NCBI GenBank assembly: GCA_050258555.1
Contig: JBLMZA010000006.1
Span: 1 to 9,559, forward strand
Direction of reading: 5' to 3'
Length of the DNA stretch: 9,559 nucleotides
Source: CAISDA01 sp050258555
GTDB lineage: Bacteria > Bacteroidota > Ignavibacteria > UBA10030 > UBA8401
Part shown: piece by piece, positions 5,081 through 9,559 of the stretch
Position numbering within the stretch: the stretch's first letter is position 1
Layout: the number at the start of each line of letters is the position of its first letter
Notes under the pieces: generated by a model
The model's input: only the letters and a program-made list of their open reading frames with translations
The model's database searches: none
Told to the model about the DNA's origin: nothing
Program-made: the position numbers and the translations under genes

Positions 5081-7498
5081 TCAGCTGAGTGAAAAATGCA
5101 CTGCACGCGAAAGCGGCAGCTCAAATTTGACGGTTGTTCCCCTGCCCGGAGCCGAGCTGATCTCGATCGTGCCGCCGAGCGAGGTGATGCGCTCCTTCAT
5201 GCCGAGCGTGCCGAGGCCGCGGCCGCTGATGGGGCGGTCCTTGAGCTCGTCCATGCTGAAGCCGATGCCGTTATCGCTGATCTCGGCAACGAGCGCGCCA
5301 TCGATCAAGGCAAGCGCGACGCGCACGTTCGTCGCCTGCGCATGGCGCACGATATTGGTGACCGTTTCCTGTATGACGCGATAGCTCGTGATCTCGATCA
5401 GCGTGGGCAGGCGTCCGGTGATGTTCCGGGCGTCGAACTCCATCGTGAATTTTCCGCGCTGCGCCTGTTTGTCGACATACCAGCGCACGGAGGCGACCAG
5501 TCCCAATTGATCGAGCATCCACGGGCGCAGATCGACGGACATTTCCCTGACCTGCTGCAGCAGGCGGTCGGTGAAGCCGATCGTCTCCTCGAGCCGCTCC
5601 GGAATATCCTTCGCATCCTCGAAGTCGACGATGCCGCGCAGGTTCAATTGGATGGCCGTCAGGACCTGGCCGATCTCATCATGGAGCTCGAAGGCGATCC
5701 TTCGGCGCTCGGCCTCCTGGGCTTCGATCAGGCGCTGGGAGAGGCTCTGCAGCTGCTCGTTGTACTGGCGCAGCGCCCGTTCGGTCCTGATACGCTCGGT
5801 GATGTCCGCCGAGAGCACGAAGATCCCTTCGGGGATCGGAACACAGTGCAGCTCGATGGTGCGCGTGCTGCCGTCGGCGAGCGCGACATCGTGGATGAAC
5901 TCGCGGTTGATGCGCTCTTCCATGCACGAGCGGTAGCATTCGAACACCGGCGTCGACTCGATCTCCGGCTCGAGCTCCATGACCGTGTGTGCGACGATGT
6001 CGCGTTTGCGGCGGCCCATGCGGCGCGCGATCGCATCGTTGACGTAGAGATACATCCAGCCGCAGTCGATGATCATGCATCCTTCCGGCAGATTCTCGAG
6101 CGTCGTGCGGAAGCGTTCCTCGGACCTGGCCAGCTCCCTTGTGCGTTCCACCACTCTGTGCTCGAGCAGATCGCGCGACCGGCGGATCTCCTCTTCCATC
6201 TTCGCATGTTCGGCGCGCAGCCGGAGCGCCGTGATGCCGTAGGCGAGATCGGCGGCCATCTCGTTGAGCAGCCGAATCTCGCTCGGCGCGAATCCCTCCG
6301 GCTCGCGCGCATAAATGGTCAATGCGCCGAATGTCCCCTGTTGATTTTTGAGCGGGAAGGCGATGGAGGACGCATAGCCTCGTTTGACTGCCTCGCCGCG
6401 CCATGGCGCGAACGACGGATCGGTCAGCATGTTTGCGCACGTGCGGTATTCCCCCGTGCGTATTGCCGTGCCGGTGGGGCCGAGGCCGCGCTCGTTGTCC
6501 CCCCAGGAAATGTTCAGCGTCTCCAGATATCCAGAGTCAAAGCCGGAATACATCACCGGCCGCACGGACTTGTATTCATCGTTCTGGGCGAGACCGATCC
6601 ATACCAGCGAGTAGCAGCATTCCTCGCGGATGATCGTACAGACATCCTGCATGAACTGCAGCTCGTCCGTCGCGCGCATCATCGCCTGGCTGCCGCTGGA
6701 GAGGGCCTTGTATGTGCGGTTGAGGCGGAACAGCTCCTCTTCCTTTTTCTTCCTCTCGGTAATATCCCGGATGATGATCTGATTGGCGTAGCCTCCCCGG
6801 TAGTTGACGCGGCTGCCGGCCGATTCGACATGCAGGATCGAGCCGTCGATGCGACGAATGCGCGTCTCCTGCAGCGGCAGCACCTCGCCGGTCTCGACCG
6901 CCTGCATGCGCGCGCTGATCGCATCGCGATCGTCCTCATGGATCAGATCGAGCACCATTTTCGATTGGAGCATTTCGAAGCTTTCGGCGCCATACATCGA
7001 CAGGGCGGCCGAATTGGCGTAGAGGAAGATCCCGTTTTTATAGAGGATCACACCGTCGGGCGACGACTCGACGAGCGAGCGGTAGCGGTCGTTGCTCTCG
7101 TGCAGCGCCTCTTCGGCCTGTATGCGCTCGCTGATGTCATGGATGAGCGAAAAGAGGACCCTCCTGCCCTGCCAGACCGTCGGGGACGAGTCGACTTCGA
7201 CCACGCGAATGGCGCCGGAGGCCAGCCGGTGCGAGAAGACGAATGACGTCTGCTCCTCGTTGTCGGCGCGCCGGCGCTGTGCCCGGACCTCCTCGGGCGG
7301 CAGCTGATTGATGTCCGCGATGGACATCGAGAGCAGAACGTCGCGCCGATAGCCGTAAAATTTAATCGCAGCTGCATTCGCATCGATGATCGCGCCCGTG
7401 TCGGGCTCGATGATGAGCATGACCGTGTGATGGTGTTCGAAGAAAGGGAAACCCGATGGCCCATTCGCCGGCTCTCGGGAGAAATCGTTCTGAGCCAT
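5081..7498 (-). CDS. Soluble PAS-PAS-GAF-PAS sensor histidine kinase (HisKA_3 type)
   Basis: 805 residues with no signal peptide or membrane segment, so a cytoplasmic sensor. Domain order: PAS about 18-125 (ends FSLIHDISER), PAS 135-250 (ends IIIRDITERK), GAF about 265-425 (with GPTGTAIRTGE), a charged coiled coil 425-465, PAS 463-572 (ends LSADITERI), the HisKA_3 dimerisation domain 590-665 and the HATPase 695-797. The phospho-acceptor is His606 in IAFELHDEIGQ. ATP-binding motifs are the N box around Asn715 (TNIVRHA), DNGIGF at 742-747 and GRGLGTLGM at 759-767. This kinase class pairs with NarL-type regulators, and one follows 18 bases downstream. The ligands of the PAS and GAF domains (haem, flavin, small molecule) cannot be read from the sequence. 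The start is ATG 7498: an in-frame TGA lies just upstream, although no clear ribosome binding site precedes it. Confidence 0.95.
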   Translation of the reverse strand: MAQNDFSREPANGPSGFPFFEHHHTVMLIIEPDTGAIIDANAAAIKFYGYRRDVLLSMSIADINQLPPEEVRAQRRRADNEEQTSFVFSHRLASGAIRVVEVDSSPTVWQGRRVLFSLIHDISERIQAEEALHESNDRYRSLVESSPDGVILYKNGIFLYANSAALSMYGAESFEMLQSKMVLDLIHEDDRDAISARMQAVETGEVLPLQETRIRRIDGSILHVESAGSRVNYRGGYANQIIIRDITERKKKEEELFRLNRTYKALSSGSQAMMRATDELQFMQDVCTIIREECCYSLVWIGLAQNDEYKSVRPVMYSGFDSGYLETLNISWGDNERGLGPTGTAIRTGEYRTCANMLTDPSFAPWRGEAVKRGYASSIAFPLKNQQGTFGALTIYAREPEGFAPSEIRLLNEMAADLAYGITALRLRAEHAKMEEEIRRSRDLLEHRVVERTRELARSEERFRTTLENLPEGCMIIDCGWMYLYVNDAIARRMGRRKRDIVAHTVMELEPEIESTPVFECYRSCMEERINREFIHDVALADGSTRTIELHCVPIPEGIFVLSADITERIRTERALRQYNEQLQSLSQRLIEAQEAERRRIAFELHDEIGQVLTAIQLNLRGIVDFEDAKDIPERLEETIGFTDRLLQQVREMSVDLRPWMLDQLGLVASVRWYVDKQAQRGKFTMEFDARNITGRLPTLIEITSYRVIQETVTNIVRHAQATNVRVALALIDGALVAEISDNGIGFSMDELKDRPISGRGLGTLGMKERITSLGGTIEISSAPGRGTTVKFELPLSRAVHFSLS

Positions 7499-7559
7499 AA
7501 TTCAGACCGGACAGTTGAATGATCGGCGCTTCGCGCGTGCCCCGCATTTCATGCCGCCC

Positions 7560-7572
7560 GGGAAAAAATCCC
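7560..7572. promoter_or_regulatory. GGGA...TCCC palindrome in the kinase leader (element C)
   Basis: GGGAAAAAATCCC, followed by ATCGGCCGG. Copy B at 3334-3373 has CCC-AT-ATCGGCCGG and GGGAAAATCCC, so the same pieces occur here in a different order. It lies 62 bases before the kinase ATG and downstream of the candidate promoter, where binding would be expected to repress. Confidence 0.35.
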
Positions 7573-7600
7573 ATCGGCCGGCACAGACGGGCGCGTGGCT

Positions 7601-7631
7601 CGAATGTACCAATCTTCACAGAGAGATTCAA
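7601..7631 (-). promoter_or_regulatory. Candidate promoter of the kinase operon
   Basis: On the minus strand TTG (7631-7629) is followed by 20 bases and TACATTCG (7608-7601), matching five of six fixed positions of TAnnTTTG. Read as sigma-70 it is TTGAAT-17-TACATT, four of six in each box. It would leave a leader of about 95 bases. Confidence 0.45.
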
Positions 7632-7687
7632 TTTATTTCTCGCGCGTATTTACAGTCATCGTCGATCTTCTTCGCGGCACGCTCCGG

Positions 7688-7717
7688 ATCGCGGCATCTC
7701 CGGACAGTTGCCGCGAT
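7688..7717. promoter_or_regulatory. Inverted repeat upstream of the receptor promoter
   Basis: Perfect 8-bp arms ATCGCGGC (7688-7695) and GCCGCGAT (7710-7717), with centres 22 bp apart, which places them on one face of the helix. A direct repeat TCCGGA occurs at 7683 and 7699. The right arm ends one base before the TTG of the candidate -33 box, a position typical of an activator site. Confidence 0.45.
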
Positions 7718-7718
7718 A

Positions 7719-7749
7719 TTGACATTCCTCCGGGAAAGTTCTACCTTTC
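7719..7749 (+). promoter_or_regulatory. Candidate promoter of the receptor gene
   Basis: A perfect TTGACA starts at 7719. TTG is followed by 20 bases and TACCTTTC (7742-7749), matching five of six fixed positions of TAnnTTTG. The classical -10 match is poor, so the Bacteroidota-type reading is preferred. The expected leader is about 90 bases. Confidence 0.45.
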
Positions 7750-7751
7750 CC
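7732..7751. promoter_or_regulatory. Inverted repeat over the receptor -7 box
   Basis: GGGAAAG (7732-7738) and CTTTCCC (7745-7751) are perfect 7-bp arms around TTCTAC. The right arm covers most of the candidate -7 box, so a bound protein would block polymerase. It could alternatively be read as a weak RNA hairpin, but it lies mostly upstream of the expected transcript start. Confidence 0.45.
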
Positions 7752-7755
7752 CTAC

Positions 7756-7781
7756 GCATGCCACCTTGTGGTGCGGCATGC
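7756..7781 (+). other. Leader hairpin of the receptor mRNA
   Basis: GCATGC and CACC pair with GGTG and GCATGC across a TTGT loop, giving a 10-bp stem with a two-base CG bulge. It begins about where transcription from the candidate promoter would start, so the mRNA would carry a structured 5' end. No T-tract follows, so it is not an intrinsic terminator. A stabilising or regulatory role is a guess. Confidence 0.4.
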
Positions 7782-7847
7782 ATTGGGCGGAATCATACAT
7801 GATCTTTTCATCTCAAGCGATAACAGTCTGCCAATCGAAAGTGGACG

Positions 7848-9559
7848 ATGAACGCACCGGTGAAGATCATCGCGTTGCTGCTTGTGCTTCTCGGACAATT
7901 CTCTCCCGCACAATTCCCTCCCGTCATCGACGGCCGGAAAGATCCCTTTTATTCCCGCCTAACGGACAGCACTCAAGGCTTCATACACATTCCTCACACA
8001 GACTTCGTTTCAATGCACGGTCCGCGCCCTAACGGCGAATCGGATCTCTCAGCCGACGTGTGGATCGCGTGGGATGAAACGTATTTCTATCTCTACGCGG
8101 AAGTGAAGGACGACATCGTTCGGGTCGCCAGCCCTGTACGCCCTTGGAACGATTGCATCGAACTGAAGTTCGATCCTGACCCCGGCAAGAAGTCATGGAC
8201 AGGAATTATCAACGCTCGGTTGAGTGCCCTTGATTCCGCCGATGCGAGCGAGGAGAAAGGAGTTGATAACCTGTATCGTGAGAAAGATTCCCTTCTTTCA
8301 TGGGAAGCCGCAAACAATTCCAACTATGCCCGGCGAAAAACCAGCGACGGGTACGCTCTCGAATTGCGTCTTGCGTGGAAGTGGATGAAGGTTGGAGACC
8401 GCGTTTTTCATGTCGGTGCCGGCAATGTCTTCGGATTGGCCATCACTGTTCACGACAATGATGGCGGACGGACGCGATTGAACACATGGGAACTCGCGTC
8501 TTCAATTCAATGGTCGGCGGGCATGGCGGACGCTGTATGGCTCGCACCCCAGCTGTTGGGGACAATCGAGTTCGCACCGGACCATAAGCTTAAATTTATA
8601 CGGCGCAATGCAATCGACACTACCGATGTGCGAACGAAAGCATTCCTTTCGCTTGCCCGATTCAAGTTGAAATATCACGAAGCGTGGGGGATCATGATCG
8701 AGAACTGGCGCTATCATTCGGGCGATAATATTGAGTGGGCTAAACCCGAATTCGATGACCGCGCATGGAGTATCACATATCCCTGGCTCACAAAAGAACA
8801 GCAACCCGGCGAGGGCTGGAATGGAATCGGCTGGTTCCGCGCCGAGCTTGTCGTCGATTCCTCGCTCTGGGGCATGCCGCTAGGATTGTTTATGTTCCAG
8901 ACAGGCGCATCTGAAGTGTATCTCGACGGAAAGCTTCTGTACAGATTCGGCAAAGTCGGAAGGTCCCATGATGAGGAGGAGGCGTTCTATGATAGGAATC
9001 TCAAACCTGTGGTCTTCAAAGACAGACAGGTCCACATTCTTGCCGTTCGATACTCCAATTTCTCAGCGGAGCATTTCTACGCAGCGGACTTGAATGCCGG
9101 ATTCGCATGTTCCTTTTTACACAACCTTGATGCGTGGATAGTTGAATTTTCAGAGAGGATTCTCGACCGCACCGTTTACCAGGTGATTTATACATTGCTG
9201 CCCCTGGTGATCGGCGCAATGCATTTGTTCTTTTTCTTCTTCTATCCGCGCCGAAAAGAGAATCTCTACTTTGCCATATTCCTGTTTTGTTGGGCGTATA
9301 TCGTATTCATCGATTATCAGAAAGACATCGCCTCGAATCGTGCTTTGATCCTTGAGATGAGGAGAATCGTAGCGCTTGCCAAAGGCGGTGCGCTCGTCTT
9401 CGGCATGCTCACGGTGTACTCGGGCATCTCTGAAAAACCACCGGTGCAATTCTACGCGATTACCCTTGCAACAGCGGGGATCGCTGCATGGAACTACCTT
9501 TCTCCGATCGGACGATTCCCGGTATATTGCCTCTATAGTCTCATGGGGCTGACTGCGCT
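7848..9559 (+). CDS. CBM9-like / 7TMR-DISM membrane receptor (3' end outside window)
   Basis: 570 codons are visible and the frame is open to the edge. ATG 7848 is the only start after an in-frame TAA at 7821. Residues 1-21 are a signal peptide ending SPA before Gln22. Residues 25 to about 250 resemble a carbohydrate-binding family 9 (DOMON-like) domain: DGRKDPFY, WIAWDETYFYLYAEVKDD and WNDCIELKFDPDP. Residues about 278-435 are a second beta-sandwich of the sugar-binding jelly-roll kind: WRYHSGD, GWNGIGWFRAEL, ASEVYLDGKLLYRFG. Helices follow at about 447-465, 473-489, 509-524, 533-551 and from 557, with a YPRRKENLY loop after the first, as in 7TM-DISM receptors. In this family a cytoplasmic kinase, phosphatase, cyclase or GGDEF domain usually follows; here it is outside the window. 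Probably senses an extracytoplasmic, perhaps carbohydrate, ligand. Base composition is lower in GC than the kinase gene. Confidence 0.85.
   Translation, partial: MNAPVKIIALLLVLLGQFSPAQFPPVIDGRKDPFYSRLTDSTQGFIHIPHTDFVSMHGPRPNGESDLSADVWIAWDETYFYLYAEVKDDIVRVASPVRPWNDCIELKFDPDPGKKSWTGIINARLSALDSADASEEKGVDNLYREKDSLLSWEAANNSNYARRKTSDGYALELRLAWKWMKVGDRVFHVGAGNVFGLAITVHDNDGGRTRLNTWELASSIQWSAGMADAVWLAPQLLGTIEFAPDHKLKFIRRNAIDTTDVRTKAFLSLARFKLKYHEAWGIMIENWRYHSGDNIEWAKPEFDDRAWSITYPWLTKEQQPGEGWNGIGWFRAELVVDSSLWGMPLGLFMFQTGASEVYLDGKLLYRFGKVGRSHDEEEAFYDRNLKPVVFKDRQVHILAVRYSNFSAEHFYAADLNAGFACSFLHNLDAWIVEFSERILDRTVYQVIYTLLPLVIGAMHLFFFFFYPRRKENLYFAIFLFCWAYIVFIDYQKDIASNRALILEMRRIVALAKGGALVFGMLTVYSGISEKPPVQFYAITLATAGIAAWNYLSPIGRFPVYCLYSLMGLTA

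Larger units (their letters stand above)
7499..7847. other. Divergent intergenic region between kinase and receptor genes
   Basis: 349 bp with no credible gene. It holds a candidate leftward promoter for the kinase operon (7601-7631), a GGGA...TCCC palindrome in the kinase leader (7560-7572), a long-spaced inverted repeat (7688-7717), a candidate rightward promoter (7719-7749) overlapped by another inverted repeat (7732-7751), and a leader hairpin (7756-7781). The rest, especially 7782-7847, shows nothing I recognise. Confidence 0.7.

Noticed and set aside
4307..5092. A 261-codon plus-strand frame opposite the NarL-type regulator
   Set aside because: Low-complexity composition typical of a shadow frame, no ribosome binding site, and it covers a well-supported regulator gene.
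5096..7246. A 716-codon open frame on the plus strand, antisense to the histidine kinase
   Set aside because: Its protein is rich in Arg, Ala, Asp and His with no recognisable domain, and it mirrors a kinase gene with intact domains and motifs throughout. Long antisense frames are a common by-product of GC-rich codon use.
1..9559. Mobile element, phage or defence-system genes
   Set aside because: No transposase, integrase, restriction, nuclease or toxin-antitoxin motif is seen, and no terminal repeats or tRNA gene that could serve as an attachment site.

Overview
The window is chromosome-like DNA from a moderately GC-rich bacterium, most plausibly of the Bacteroidota/Ignavibacteriota (FCB) group. 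That placement is an inference from three things: a secreted beta-helix protein of the type common in that group, a 7TMR-DISM receptor with a CBM9-like sensor head, and three candidate promoters that fit a TTG-N20-TAnnTTTG layout better than the classical sigma-70 pattern. No rRNA, tRNA, CRISPR array, insertion sequence or integrase is visible.

Layout. Bases 1-3198 (minus strand, 3' end cut by the window edge) encode at least 1066 residues of a secreted protein: signal peptide, two beta-sandwich-like domains, a long right-handed beta-helix, and three 78-residue Ig-like repeats still running at the edge. Upstream of it, reading leftwards on the minus strand, is a signalling cluster: a soluble PAS-PAS-GAF-PAS histidine kinase of the HisKA_3 type (5081-7498), its NarL/FixJ-type response regulator 18 bp later (4403-5062), a single-domain receiver protein that starts within the regulator's stop codon (3960-4403), and, after 211 bp, a second paralogous single-domain receiver (3329-3745). 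A 349-bp divergent intergenic region (7499-7847) separates the kinase from a plus-strand gene (7848 to the right edge) for a membrane receptor: signal peptide, CBM9-like domain, second extracellular beta-sandwich, then a 7TM-DISM bundle cut off in the fifth helix, with any output domain outside the window.

How the parts may work together (inference). The kinase should phosphorylate the NarL-type regulator. The two output-less receivers could compete for phosphate, relay it, or act through protein contacts. The receptor, divergently transcribed, could add an envelope or carbohydrate signal, and the secreted beta-helix protein is the most obvious target gene.

The most unusual part is non-coding. 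A 40-bp element built of two short GGGA...TCCC palindromes with centres 21 bp apart occurs twice, once upstream of the second receiver gene and once directly upstream of the candidate promoter of the beta-helix gene (overlapping the end of the second receiver gene). A related single palindrome lies in the kinase leader. The receptor promoter is packed with further inverted repeats. These look like operators of one local regulon, which is a testable hypothesis and not a demonstrated fact.
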